Of a stretch of 64,000 bases of DNA, positions 46,174 to 57,528 are shown piece after piece; the first letter of the stretch is position 1; each line of letters opens with the position of its first letter. The translations under genes and the position numbers were made by a program. The stretch is from Dactylonectria macrodidyma (taxonomy: Eukaryota; Ascomycota; Sordariomycetes; Hypocreales; Nectriaceae). The stretch is taken from positions 248,001 to 312,000 of the forward strand of contig JAGMUV010000002.1 of the NCBI GenBank assembly GCA_020744425.1, in the 5' to 3' direction. The notes under the pieces were generated by a model that saw only the letters and a program-made list of their open reading frames with translations, was not told where the DNA came from and ran no database searches.

Positions 46174-48605
46174 ATGGCCTCTCATTTGCCTCGACTTCCA
46201 GCATGTCAGCTATGTGCCCAAAAGAAGACAAAGGTGCGTACACTTCAATGTGGCAAATCTGGGCGGGTTAAGACTGAACGTATGCAGTGTGATAATTCCA
46301 GACCAAAATGCTCCTTTTGCGCTCGAAGTGGCATTGAGTGTGTAATTGTAAACCCAGCCGACAATACAAGGTTGTCTAGAGAGTAACTAACTCCCGCCTC
46401 ATGTTTCTTTCGACATCTCGTTAAACATTCGGTCACAGGCTTATTGACGAGCTAGAAAAGAGGGAGAAATTGCTCGCTTCGAAAATCCGTGCGCTGGAAA
46501 CAGAGTCCATAATCACTTGCGACGTTCCTGAAAGCTTCAGCCCGGATGGATCACAAACTTTGAAGTCTGTGAATGCTTCGCCACCGGCTGCGCGTGGAGG
46601 GGCGGGATTAGGGTTAGTCACCGCAGCATGATGATTGCTCTCTGCTTGGCCATCGTCCTGTCAACTAATTTAGCATGCCGACTGATTCTAATTCTCTAGC
46701 TTCGTTGCACGATTGTTTGACGATGCAGACTGGAGAAAATCCCATGCTAGTCTCCTTCGAACACTATCTAATGCTCCCGACGCGGCTGCAGAGGCTTCGA
46801 TTGCACCCTGCCCGCTGCCCTCTGGCCCCGAAACCCAAGCTCTGTTCGAAAAGTAGTAAGTAAACCTTCTCGGCTCGTCAAATCTGTGGCTAAAGAAGCT
46901 GACTATGAATTAGCCTGAGTTGGTCTCACATCCAAAGTCCATTTCTCTTACGCAGAGAGGTTTGGGAGCTACACCAGCGACTGTTCATGAACGCCACCCG
47001 TCCAGAGGATGCAGCTCATCATGATCTCTTCCGCGCATTCTTGATATGCGCTATCGGGTCTATCCTCCCGTATAGCAACGGACTTCATCGACAACACCCA
47101 GAGGGATACTACCATGCAGCTTTGCAGTACTTAGGCCCGCAATGCTTAACAAGAGGTCTGGATTCAGCGCAAGATCTGCTTCTGGTGTGCAGGTTTGGGA
47201 TTTATTACTACATCGGTACAATGGACCCCACACCGTAGCACTAAAATCCTGATTGCTAACTGATCTTGCCTTAGGAACCTCTATTTGGGATGTAATTCGC
47301 CTCTGCGGGCGACTCTGTATAGAGCTTGGGCTCCATCTCAAAACTGATGATGAGGTGGATCTCTTGCAAGCACAGCGAAAACGAAGAGTGTTTTGGCAGT
47401 TTTACATGATCGACAGATATAGTTCGACAACCCTTGACAGACCATTCTTGATCGATGATCGCGATATCGAGATCGGCTTTCCGGTGGACGCGGACGACGA
47501 GGAGTTGGAAAGAGCTAGCTCATCGATACGGACCCTCGATCAATTCTGCTCTACCCATAACCCTGGATCCAGAAGCGAGACGACCATCGTCTTTGTCTCG
47601 TTCCGACTGAGGCAGATATCTTCACGAATCCACACAGAGTTTTCGCGCCTCAAGCGGGAACAGCGGGAGTCATCTCCAACTCATCTGCTTGTTGGACACG
47701 TTCATGTTGTCTTGAACAAACTCCTCCAGGAGCTGGAGATTTGGCGTCGCAACGCGCCCACAGTAGCGGAACCAAGCTGTCTCTACGAGATGCAAGAGTG
47801 GTACGATTTGCTCCATGCTCGAGAGCGCCTTTACCTCGTTCGACGGGCCATAGACCTTGCTCCCAAGATGGACGGCACTCCATCAAGAAATATTCTGACC
47901 ATACTCCTAAAAACTGCCCTTGAGACGATAGAGCAGTACTATTCTCTGTGCAAATTCAGGCGCTTCATGACACACACACGCAGCTACTTCCACATGCTCT
48001 TCACAGCGGGGCTTTCGGTCATGTATTGCATATCAGTATCGCAAAATCTCACCCCTGCGGACTTGAGAGCATCGTCGGAGAGCCTACTGCATTGCCAGGA
48101 GACGCTGGTAAACATGTCGGGGCATCTGTCGGATGCGCGAGCTTACGTGGCCGTTTTTGAAGCCCTGCATCACGATATTTCGCGAAAGCTGCGGCCGCAA
48201 GCGGAGAGCGGCCAAGCTGAGTCGATCACCAGAGAATTGCACATGGATGAAGCATCATTGGCTTCTCTTCCTGACATGTATCGGGACACGTTTCTCCAAG
48301 CGACAGCAGGCAGAAGACAACAGACTACGAATTTGGTCAACAATCCAGGCCTATCTTCGGAATGCCTGGACTTTGACGGAAGCCTGGTTAATCCGAGTCA
48401 CGTTGATGACGCAGCTGCTAGATATGCGATGGGAGACCAGCTTGGCGATGGCGGTACGAATGAGTACCCATCTAATGGAAATGGCGACTTGATCAATTGG
48501 GGCTTTCTGACTCATGATTCTCTCTGGAACATGGAGTCTGCACTTGGGCAATTTGCTTATGGAGATCCCATCACGTCGGGATTTTGGGACGGCTTTGAAT
48601 TCTAG
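46174..48605 (+). CDS. Zn2Cys6 transcription factor
   Basis: A Gal4-type regulator of 701 residues in six exons (46174-46233, 46288-46370, 46439-46612, 46700-46855, 46914-47215, 47275-48605). The zinc cluster is ACQLCAQKKTK, then, after an intron placed just before the third cysteine, CDNSRPKCSFCARSGIEC. A short coiled-coil-like linker follows (LIDELEKREKLLASKIRALE). The fungal_trans domain includes WDVIRLCGRLCIELGLH and RRVFWQFYMIDRY with STTLDRPF. It is convergent with the 2-hydroxyacid dehydrogenase and may control the catabolic cluster that starts there. Every exon join keeps frame. Confidence 0.9.
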
Positions 48606-48877
48606 CTAGGGGGAAGGGGGATGGAGAATGGAGGATGCACTGCAATTTTCGATTCATTGATTGTGAAGATGACTGTGTTCAATCATGACCATGAACTACA
48701 CTGTCTCTGTTTAGCAAGAAGACGCCCAACAAGGGTAAACATGACGACCCTGTCTAACAAAGATCATGGAAAACATGGATGATATTGCATATTAACAGTA
48801 GGTAAGTAACATCATGATATTTAAAAGAGAGAAATTCTACGGTAAAATGGAACCATATTCCCTTCCACGGCTTCCTC

Positions 48878-49852
48878 TCAAGCGCTTCTCTTGGTGGCAT
48901 ACTCCAACAAGTAAGTCGCCGCAGCCAAACCTGTCTGCATCTGGGTCTCTGAAGTGGCAGCGCCAATGTGCGGAGTGCTAACTAATCCCAAGTCCCAAAG
49001 CGTCTGATACTTCTCCCGACTCGGAGGTTCTTGTTCATGACAGTCCAGACCGGCGCCCCAGATGAGACCTTCGGACAAGGCAAGCTTCAAGTCGGCCTCG
49101 TTGACGATTCCGCCTCGAGCTGTGTTTATTAGAATTGCCGTTCTCTTCATCTGCTTCATCTCCGAGTATGCAATTAGGTCTCTAGTCTGCGGCGTCAGAG
49201 GCATGTGGACCGTGATGACATCGGATAGTTCGAGGACCTCCTCGATGGATTGAGCTCGCTTGTGAGGGATCTCTGTCCAAGCATCAGCAGGCAGAAACGG
49301 GTCGTATGCGACGACCTCGGCTTCAAAGGCACCTCTGAAGATGCGTGCAACAGACTGTCCAATGTTGCCCATGCCAAGAATGCCAATTGCCTTGCGGTGC
49401 AGGATGAGACCAGAACATTGCTCCTTGGGCACAACAATGCCAGACGACTGCTTTCCCGTGATGGTGCCTACTTGGCGTGCACAGGCAGTTGCCAACGTCA
49501 GAACTAACTCGGCTACGGCCCGAGCATTGACACCGGGGGTGTTGAAGATCTTGATGCCGCGAGTAGCGCAGGCATCGGCGTCGATCTTTTCGATGCCGAC
49601 GCCTTGCTTGCCAATGGCTACTAGGTTTGGGCAAGACTCGATGTCTTTGGCTGTCAGCCTTGATGATCTCACCAAGAGATATCGTGCGTTCTTCTTCCAC
49701 TGGCTGTGCGTGGGGTGGTCGAGTGTGATGGCGTTGAAGTTTTCCTGACAGAAGGCCAGGACCTGTGGATGGAAGGTATCGAGGAGATAGACTGTCGGCT
49801 TTGCAGCTGGAAGACTGTCTGCGCAGGAGTCTGATACTAGAGCCGGTGCCAT
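48878..49852 (-). CDS. D-isomer-specific 2-hydroxyacid dehydrogenase
   Basis: An NAD(P)-dependent dehydrogenase of the family that includes phosphoglycerate, glyoxylate and D-lactate dehydrogenases; it interconverts 2-hydroxyacids and 2-oxoacids. One exon, 324 residues. The nucleotide-binding loop is ILGMGNIGQ near residue 160. The catalytic residues are Arg in NTARGGIVNE, Glu in DCHEQEPP and His in TPHIGAAT. The divergent partner is the HpcH/HpaI aldolase, separated by 646 bp. This pairing suggests that the enzyme handles a 2-oxoacid made or used by the aldolase. Exact substrate unknown. Confidence 0.9.
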   Translation of the reverse strand: MAPALVSDSCADSLPAAKPTVYLLDTFHPQVLAFCQENFNAITLDHPTHSQWKKNARYLLVRSSRLTAKDIESCPNLVAIGKQGVGIEKIDADACATRGIKIFNTPGVNARAVAELVLTLATACARQVGTITGKQSSGIVVPKEQCSGLILHRKAIGILGMGNIGQSVARIFRGAFEAEVVAYDPFLPADAWTEIPHKRAQSIEEVLELSDVITVHMPLTPQTRDLIAYSEMKQMKRTAILINTARGGIVNEADLKLALSEGLIWGAGLDCHEQEPPSREKYQTLWDLGLVSTPHIGAATSETQMQTGLAAATYLLEYATKRSA

Positions 49853-50498
49853 GGTAAAAGTCTTGGAAGGAGTTCTACTTCTTGGATGGGGGAAGATAGG
49901 ATGGTGCTAACCAAGATTATGCAGAGGAAATGCTGTGGTGACGAAGTGACTCGTCCATCTTGGACTTTTATGCGTGTAGAATCCACGCCAACATGCTGAT
50001 CTTCAGCGGAATCCGGGCTTCCTTCCGATGAAACTCAGAGCAACCCCGGAATTCCAACCTCCCGGATCCGTTCTTGGACAACCAGAAGCCATGATATTCT
50101 ATCGGCATGGGTCCGAACCTACCCCGCTGTGAAGGAGTCATTGAGAGCAGCTCTGACGGACAATTTCCGCCCCACTCTTGATACTGATGAGCCGGCCCCG
50201 CTCCGACGCTGTTGAATCGAGACGCTGCGACGCTGTAATGCCCAAGTGCATTCCGATTTGACTCAAAATTATGTGTGCAAATGTTCAGTAATGAAGTAAA
50301 GTTACTGGATCCGGCTCTCGTCCGCAGGCCGGGCAAACTGGGCCCTTGATTCCATGTTATATGAATACCAAGACATGTCCTCCAAGCCAGAATCTGATTC
50401 GAGCATCAGCCCCAGCCATCCAAACTCATTAGATCTTTCTTTACCTCGATCATCTCGCAACCCCTCAAGAAAACTACTAATTCCACACTTTCTCAATC
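49853..50498. other. Divergent promoter between dehydrogenase and aldolase
   Basis: I see no gene in these 646 bp. The stretch should control both genes. It contains several CCGG-rich blocks and a CGG-AT-CCG palindrome at 50063-50070. Confidence 0.55.
50063..50070. promoter_or_regulatory. Candidate Zn2Cys6 site CGG-N2-CCG
   Basis: CGGATCCG is an inverted CGG pair with a 2-bp spacer in the shared promoter. Zn2Cys6 dimers often bind inverted CGG triplets. A related GGATCCGG lies at about 50308. Function is inferred from sequence form and position only. Confidence 0.25.
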
Positions 50499-51326
50499 AT
50501 GGCCGTGTCAATTCCTCACTCTATGCGTGAGAAACTCCTGCGCAACGAGGTTGCCTGGACGATGAGCATCAAGCTGGTCAAGTCTGTCGAGATTGTCGGC
50601 ATGGCCAAGACGGCTGGCTTTGACGGCATCTTGATCGACATGGAGCATTCGTCCTTCGATCTGGAGACAACTAGCCAACTCTGCATAGCGGCACTGTATG
50701 CCGGAATATCTCCCATTGTCCGAGCACCCAGCAAGGATCCCTTCTTCGTGTCGAGGATCTTAGACGGCGGGGCCCTTGGCGTCATCGTGCCGCACATTCG
50801 GTCGGTGCAAGATGCCAAAGACGTCGTCGCAGCCGCCAAGTTCCAGCCTATTGGACACCGATCTTCAACAAACGGACTGCCTCATCATCAGTTTCGTTCC
50901 ATTCCAGCCAAGATATCCAATCCCGTGACCAACGCGGCCACTCTCGTCATCCCCATGATCGAGACGCTCGAGGCGCTCGAGGCTGTCGACGAGATTGCCG
51001 CAGTCGAGGGTGTGGACTCTCTCTTGATTGGCACAAACGACCTGACAGCCGAAATGGGTATCCCTGGAGATTATGAGAATCCACGAGTCACGGAAGCGTA
51101 CGAGCGTACTATTGCTGCATGCAAGAAGCACGGCAAGTGGGTAGGAGTTGGTGGCCTCCACTCACGCCTCGACCTCGTGGAGAAGTTTTGTCATATGGGA
51201 GCCAGATGGGTCATGGCAGCAACCGATGGACCCTTACTACTCGGTGCCGCAGCTAAGAGGGGAACTGAGATGGCTTCATTGAACGCTGCTGTTTCGAAGC
51301 CAGCCACGAATGGATTCCATAAATAA
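50499..51326 (+). CDS. HpcH/HpaI-family aldolase
   Basis: A class II, metal-dependent pyruvate-type aldolase, which splits 2-oxo-3-deoxy or 4-hydroxy-2-oxo acids into pyruvate and an aldehyde. One exon, 275 residues, the usual length. Visible motifs are GFDGILIDMEHSSFD, the Arg in SPIVRAPS, the metal-binding Glu in IPMIETLEALE and the GTNDLTAEMG loop with the metal-binding Asp. Bacterial relatives act in homoprotocatechuate and sugar-acid breakdown. It is divergent from the 2-hydroxyacid dehydrogenase and followed by a regulator and an ACS permease, so a carboxylate or sugar acid is a likely substrate. Confidence 0.9.
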   Translation: MAVSIPHSMREKLLRNEVAWTMSIKLVKSVEIVGMAKTAGFDGILIDMEHSSFDLETTSQLCIAALYAGISPIVRAPSKDPFFVSRILDGGALGVIVPHIRSVQDAKDVVAAAKFQPIGHRSSTNGLPHHQFRSIPAKISNPVTNAATLVIPMIETLEALEAVDEIAAVEGVDSLLIGTNDLTAEMGIPGDYENPRVTEAYERTIAACKKHGKWVGVGGLHSRLDLVEKFCHMGARWVMAATDGPLLLGAAAKRGTEMASLNAAVSKPATNGFHK

Positions 51327-51638
51327 ATAAGGATATGCGAGGAACGATGGGTGACGAAGATGGATTTTGTTCTAATCCCCATAAACTAGACTAAACAATT
51401 CATTTTCAAGAGTATTATGACATTCAACCAGATTGCTTTCTCGTCATATTGTGTTAGACTCTACATGCTACATGTCTTGATTACTCTCTCACGTGACTCG
51501 CGGAGACTCTTCCGAGACGTTACCTATCAGGACTAAACCTCACCTCCTCCTTACAAGTTCCAACTCCGCAAGCCCCCGAGCCGTCTATGGTTGCTCCTCT
51601 CTAATCATTCCCATTTATGCTGTAACCTTGTCTCTGCA
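51327..51638. other. Intergenic, about 0.3 kb
   Basis: I see no gene here. It is the aldolase 3' UTR and the promoter of the regulator at 51639. Confidence 0.5.
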
Positions 51639-53902
51639 ATGGAATCTGCGATATCGGACTCATCCCGGCAACCATCTCAACGGCCATCGGCGCCCGGCCG
51701 AGGCTCCGACACCTCCGATACTCCGGTTGCCACACCCACAAAGCGGAACTTGGCTTGCGAGCGATGCTGGAGACGCAAGCACAAGGTATCATTTGCTCCC
51801 CAGACTTCCCCGCGGGGATCTTTCTCGGCAGTTCATAGGCTGACCGAGTGCTTCTTAGTGTGATCGGCTGCTACCAGCCTGCACACGATGTGCCAAGCTC
51901 AGCCTGGAGTGCATTGCACGCTCTCAGCAAGCGGCTTTCACGGTGGGAGACGTGGGGCTTACGCATGCTACAGTCAATGGGTGAGATACCGTATTGAGCT
52001 ATAGCAGCATGGCGTACCTGGATTCACGGCTAAGGTCTTGCAGGTACATTGACTCGCTCAAGCAACGCGTGGTAGATCTCGAGCGTAATCTACAGGCAGC
52101 GGAACAGCAGGGTGCTCGAGCTGCAAGGGACTGCTCCGGATCGGTCACTGCTTTCTCGCCTCCCTCGGGGGGAGCAAGTCACTCTATCGATGCAGTTGCA
52201 GCTCCAGCCTCTGCAACGGGAGCTGGTCCACGTCCTGATGACGAGGACTTGTCCGTGCAGGATACCATGAGTGCCATCGGCCTGCTATCCAACAAGGCCA
52301 TGGCCGAGTCGCGGGCCTACTCTAGTGATGTACCGCACAAGCTTGCCATGTCTGAGATGATCCTGGCTGCTCTGGCGGTAGATGGGCAGGATCCCTCTGT
52401 GGCTTCGTTGTCGCGGCCCGCGTTTGTCATGGATGATCACCTCATTCCTCTGGATCGCAATTCCACAATCAGTTACATCCGTCAGTTTCTCGACTGGAGC
52501 GTATTCCTACCTCACATTGTTGAGGACCGTCTCTTGGAACAGTATGAAGCTGTAGTGGGTTCTCATGGCCAAGCTGGTCATGCAGCCATCCCTGGCCTGC
52601 CTCGTTTCAATACCTATCTAGCCGTTGCCATTGGCATCATGATGTCCACAGAGGCCAGCAGGCTATCAACCCTAGCTTCGAGTCTCCATGCGGCTGCTGT
52701 CAAATTGCTGCCCATAGTTCTCCGTTCACAAGAACCACTTGACTTGTTGCACTGCATGCTACTTCTTGTGGTATTTTCCATTTTCTCCCCTGCCGGTGGG
52801 TCAACGTGGCATCTCATGGGCGTAGCAATGACGACTTGTATAGCGAGTGGCCTCCACAAGGACCATGCTCCGCAGTCTAGGCTCGGGGTTGATAATATAT
52901 ATCGGACGAATTGGATGTTTTGGAGTATCTATTTGCTAGATCGGTCAGTCACTTCATCCCAGTAGCGTCGAGAAGCAGCTAACAAATCGGCAAGGTCTTT
53001 GGCCTGCACGATGGGTCGACCATTTAGCATCCAAGACGAAGACATATCAATATCTGTAAGTGCAAGATTGCACACCAGGTTGGCGAAAGATTACTCATGG
53101 AATATAACAGGTTCCCAAAGAAGGTGACAGTGATGACTCGCCTACATCGAACGCTGTAAAAATGAAACTAGCTTTCAGCAGGCATTTGGTCGTGCATGCA
53201 CAGCTCATTTCAGACATGCGAAGCAATCGCAGGACTGAACCACTCTTCTCCTACACTAACCTCTCTTTTTGGAGGGAGCATCCACCGAGGATAGTGTCCG
53301 TACCTGCTGCAGCCAAACTTCCATTGGAATATTTGGATCAATTGGCCTGTCGCGCCCTCATACTCATGATTAACCCCGGCACACCTATTGAACACAATCC
53401 GAGAGCTTTCGCCGAGAGTCCTTTTGACGTGGAAGCGGATACGATGAATTCATGTAAGCGATTCATAGAGCAGCTCTACGGTCGCTCGGGCCGCGGTATA
53501 TTACTAGGCTCACTGATCGACGCCTACGATGTCTTATCAGCCTCGGTTGTCTACATCTGCCTCTTTTGGAGAGCTAGAGGCACACATCAACAAGGTCTAG
53601 CTCAGATCTTTGAGGTGGTCAGCAAGGCTTCGACTCTGCTGACTCAATTTTCGTCTCGGTTTTCCGCGTTGGGTGCTTTCCCGCCCTTTCTATTATCGCT
53701 ATTAACAAAGGCGATGAAGGAGCCCAATAGTGAAAGGCAGGTGAGTCGCACTACTCCCGGTGCTCAAACGGGTTCACAGTATGCTGAACATGTAAAACTC
53801 ATAGCAGGATCTTCAGGAGACAATCCCAGCAAACCTCCCGACTCACTTACGTCGACTCTTGAAGCAATACTATATGGAAGGAGTGTGAGAGTAATGATTT
53901 GA
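51639..53902 (+). CDS. Zn2Cys6 transcription factor
   Basis: A Gal4-type regulator of 673 residues in five exons (51639-51785, 51859-51980, 52044-52943, 52995-53055, 53111-53902). The cluster is LACERCWRRKHK, an intron, then CDRLLPACTRCAKLSLEC. A coiled-coil linker follows (YIDSLKQRVVDLERNLQAA). The fungal_trans region includes STWHLMGVAMTTCIASGLHK and WMFWSIYLLDRSLACTMGRPF. The last of these spans an intron and confirms the splice. It sits between the aldolase and the ACS permease, all three on the same strand, and is the best candidate for a pathway-specific regulator of this cluster. The gene looks intact. Confidence 0.88.
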
Positions 53903-54649
53903 TCCTCACTTTCTGGCTATAATAGACACAAGTCATAATTTTCTGTAGAAATAAAGGGATATGTGTCCTCACATTTGGAGCTCTCACTGCAGCACCCCTG
54001 GAGATCTTGCGTTCTGCTAGCTTCTCAGACTGGTCCGAAGGATCTTCAAAAGCAGTCAGCATCAAGGTTGGTAGTTAGCCAGCCTCACTGCTACGAGAAT
54101 ACGACAACACTAGCAACAGAATCGAGGCACGAGACGAAAGATTTCCCCACTTGGGCTGTCCTCATTGTCATCGGCGCAATCTCTCTTTGTCGGACCGGGG
54201 CCGGAATTCTTATCCACATCAGCCAATTGCCCAATGATTCAACCTCGCCTGTCCGGGCCAAGTCCGGCAATGATTCATGATGCATATGGATTTGGCGAAT
54301 CCAGCGAATCGGACGAGGCCCGACGACACCGCTACGTTGGTTGCAACTTGAACTAGCGTCACTCAGGACTACGAAGTCCTTTCCACCCCAAAACATGGGG
54401 ACGTGGGGATGCGGGGACGCGGGGAGGGTTGTACAATGAACTGGTACGATCTCGAATCTGTACAGAACAAGAGCATGTCAGAAGGTCAAGACAACGAGGT
54501 GGCGAGGCTATAAAGCTCGGCACTTCTTCTGACAGTTTACAACCATCTCAGCCATCGCAATCTGTTTTCAGATCACTTTCCTCTTGACAGCTGGACTTGC
54601 TACTCAGAGTTTTCAGAACCCAGTTGTCCACGTCTCATCTGTCCACAAA
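53903..54649. other. Intergenic, about 0.75 kb
   Basis: I see no gene here. It holds the regulator 3' UTR and the permease promoter, with a GC-rich GGGGACG repeat near 54398-54424. Confidence 0.45.
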
Positions 54650-56368
54650 ATGACCGCCTCAGTCCGTTCCAAACCGACCTCGCTCGACATAAAGGTTGGC
54701 GTTGAATTCGAGGAGATTGCGCCTCCCCGAGACGAAATCCTTGAGCGCTATGAGCTGATCAGGAACAAGTCCCCTGAGGAACTGCGCGCCCTCGAAAAGT
54801 CACTCGTTCGCAAGCTTGATTGGAGGTTTCTGCCCATGGTCACGGCCATGCTGTTGATGAAGTCAGTGTTTCCCATGATGTCTGCTTTGAACCGTCCGCC
54901 CACTAACTAATGTTTCAGTTACCTCGATCGCATCAATGTCTCCAACGCCCGCCTCGCCGGTATGCAAGAAGACTTAGGCATGAACGACACGAAATGGTCC
55001 GCTGGCATCTCCATGTTCTACGTCGGATACATCATCTCCCAGATCCCTGCCAACGTCATCATTGCCAAAGGACGCCCTCGCCTTCTTCTCCCTTGCTGCA
55101 TGCTCGCCTGGTCCGCTGTTACCATTTGCATGCCTGCCGTCACAAGCGACTGGGGCTTTATCCTCTGCCGTTTCCTCGTTGGCTTGACCGAGGGGCCATT
55201 TGTGCCCGCTGTTTCGTTGATGACTTCGTCGTGGTATACGAAAAACGAATCGCCTCTTCGCATGGGCATCTGGCATGCTGGTAACACCATCTCGCAAGCC
55301 TTGTCTGGGCTTCTTGCCGCTGCCATTCTCTCCAACATGGAGGGAGTGGCAAATATTCGAGCCTGGAAATGGTTCTTGCTCCTCGAAGGTTTGTTCTCCC
55401 TTGTCGAGTCATTTTGACCGTACAGAGCTGATGCGCCCAAAGGAATTGTTAGCATCGTCGTCGCGCTCACCAGCTTCTGGTTCATTCCAAACTTCCCCGA
55501 CAACACTGGCACCTACTTCATCACAGAGGAAGAAGCGGCCATGGCACAATATCGCTCGGCTGTATCTGCGGGCGGCCTGGCTGAGGACGATGAGGGCGAC
55601 TATTGGGGAGGCGTATGGATGGCCCTGAAGGACCCATTCTCGCATCTATTTGCGGCCATTCACTTTTCCCTCATCATTGCCCAGTCTTACAAGGATTTCT
55701 TCCCTTCTGTATGTTGCCATTCCCTGACACTCATGACGGACGGTACGCTGATAAGACGTGCAGATCATTAAAACTCTCGGCTTCACAAACAACACGACCT
55801 ACCTTATCCAGGCGCCTCCACCAATCATTGCATTCTTGGTGACCTTGGTCATTTCATGGTCTTCTGGTCGAAGACTGGAACATGGCTATCACATCATCGT
55901 GCCAATTTTGTTCACAGCGGCTGGTTGTGCGGTAATGATCACTACGCTCAACGTGGGGGCTCGATACTTCTCCATGATTCTGCTAGTCATTGGTCCCTTT
56001 GTTGGTCTCAACGTGAGTTTCTTTTCCCCCTGTCCAAACCTTGGGCGTTTGAACAGTATCTAATTGACACTTGTTAGATTCAAATTTCTTGGGAAACGAC
56101 AGTCGTGCCCCGCCCACGTACCAAACGAGCAGCCTTGATCGCGTACGCCAATTGTGTCTCTTCGGTGTCCCATTGGTTCTCGCCTTACTTCTTCCTCACG
56201 AACCAAGAGCCGTACTACCAGACCGGCGGAGGAGCCATCATTGCCGGCTGTGGAATTACTGTAATTGCCGTTCTTGCTACTAAATGGTATTGCGCCAAGA
56301 AGAACAAGGCTCTTAAAGAAGCTGAAGATGCTGCTGGTGAGCCGGAAGGATGGAGATATGCTAGCTAA
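54650..56368 (+). CDS. MFS permease, ACS (Dal5-like) family
   Basis: A 495-residue anion:cation symporter-family permease in five exons (54650-54861, 54919-55388, 55443-55708, 55764-56012, 56078-56368). The family signature is NYLDRINVSNARLAGMQ, where the intron falls inside the first Asn codon, followed by GLTEGPFVPAVSLMTSSWY. Helices continue to GGGAIIAGCGITVIAVLA, and the last 30 residues are cytosolic. Members import organic acids and vitamins. Position after the aldolase and regulator makes it the probable importer of the cluster's substrate. All joins keep frame. Confidence 0.9.
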
Positions 56369-56811
56369 GATGATCAACTCCGTGGTTCTTTCACAGCTTC
56401 TCCAATCAACTTTGGCACCGGAGCTTGAAAATTCTTACTAGTATCTCTCAGCAAACCAGCTACGTGGCCCGCTCTGTCTGACGGATGCCAGGCTGACAAG
56501 CGGTAGCGTAAATAAGGACGGTGTTTCTCCTCGGATGGTTTGCAGCTTTGTCGTCATGAATGACATCTTGAATCAAGGGATTTTATATCCAATCAATAAT
56601 TTATAAGTTTCTATCTAAATATCTGATATGTAATGACTGTGTCTAACGTGCATGCAATCTAAAACTCCAAGCGTGAAATATTATCCAGAATAATTAACCA
56701 AAATGCTCCATTCGTGACAAACTTATCCATGATAAAATAAAGGAGTGGTCTACTTAAATCCTCCCCAAGAAGTGACAAAATGATCATTGCTCAACGTTAT
56801 CGGAATCCCAT
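56369..56811. other. Intergenic, convergent, AT-rich
   Basis: I see no gene here. It holds the 3' flanks of the permease and the small secreted protein gene. Confidence 0.5.
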
Positions 56812-57375
56812 TTAAGAAGAGTAGATAATGCGAGGGCCAGCACCCGTCTCAGGGTTCCAAGTAACCAGGTCATTGTCGTTGACTCCGACAAGCTCAAATG
56901 CCTCAATGGTTCCGTGGGGCTTGCAGGGGGTCTTCTCGGTGAGGTAGGTGGAGTAAGTAGCATCCCAGGTAGCGAAGGAGTTCAGGCCAAGGGAAAGGCG
57001 ACCCAGAGGAACGTTTCGCTGGTTACCCGGGCCCCAGCCAGCGGTAGGTCCTGGGGCCGGGCTGTAGCTGGTGAAGAGGTCGAGTTGCTTGCTGCCGTCA
57101 AGGCAAGCGGTGTCGTCAACATAGAATGCGAACTGGCACTGCAAGCCCTCAGCCTGCTCAGGGTATCTGAAGGTCAAGAGCGTGGTGACATCTTGGCCAT
57201 GATTGGCTACGTCCTTGAAGACCTCGCCAGAGACGGTGGAGGAGATGGCGCCGTTGTTGACAGAGTAGTGCCAGATGACAGAAGGGGTGAAGAACTTCTC
57301 GGCGCGAGACTCGAGAGGAGCAGCCAGAACGGAAGTTGCAGCTGCGGCAGCTGAAAGGGCAGTCTTGAAAAGCAT
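56812..57375 (-). CDS. Small secreted protein, But2-like (tentative)
   Basis: A 187-residue protein with a clear signal peptide (MLFKTALSAAAAATSVLA) and a compact beta-rich mature region with four cysteines or fewer. The pattern SVNNGAISSTVSGEVFKDV resembles secreted fungal proteins annotated with a But2-like C-terminal domain, which have no known activity; this match is from memory of the pattern and is weak. The start at MLFKTAL is set by the signal peptide. A TATA-like element lies about 130 bases upstream. Single exon, intact. Confidence 0.7.
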   Translation of the reverse strand: MLFKTALSAAAAATSVLAAPLESRAEKFFTPSVIWHYSVNNGAISSTVSGEVFKDVANHGQDVTTLLTFRYPEQAEGLQCQFAFYVDDTACLDGSKQLDLFTSYSPAPGPTAGWGPGNQRNVPLGRLSLGLNSFATWDATYSTYLTEKTPCKPHGTIEAFELVGVNDNDLVTWNPETGAGPRIIYSS

Positions 57376-57505
57376 TTTGAATGGGATGAAGAGCGAGTGT
57401 TGAACAAAGTCGTGATGTGGTCGGTTCTTTGCAGAAACTGATTGTTGATTGATTGGAAGTGAGTGGTGATGAGACAACGGATCAACTTTGTGGATTGAGA
57501 GACGG

Positions 57506-57513
57506 TTTATATA
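57506..57513 (-). promoter_or_regulatory. TATA-like element
   Basis: On the minus strand this reads TATATAAA, about 130 bases upstream of the small secreted protein start. Confidence 0.4.
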
Positions 57514-57528
57514 GACACTGGAGCACAC

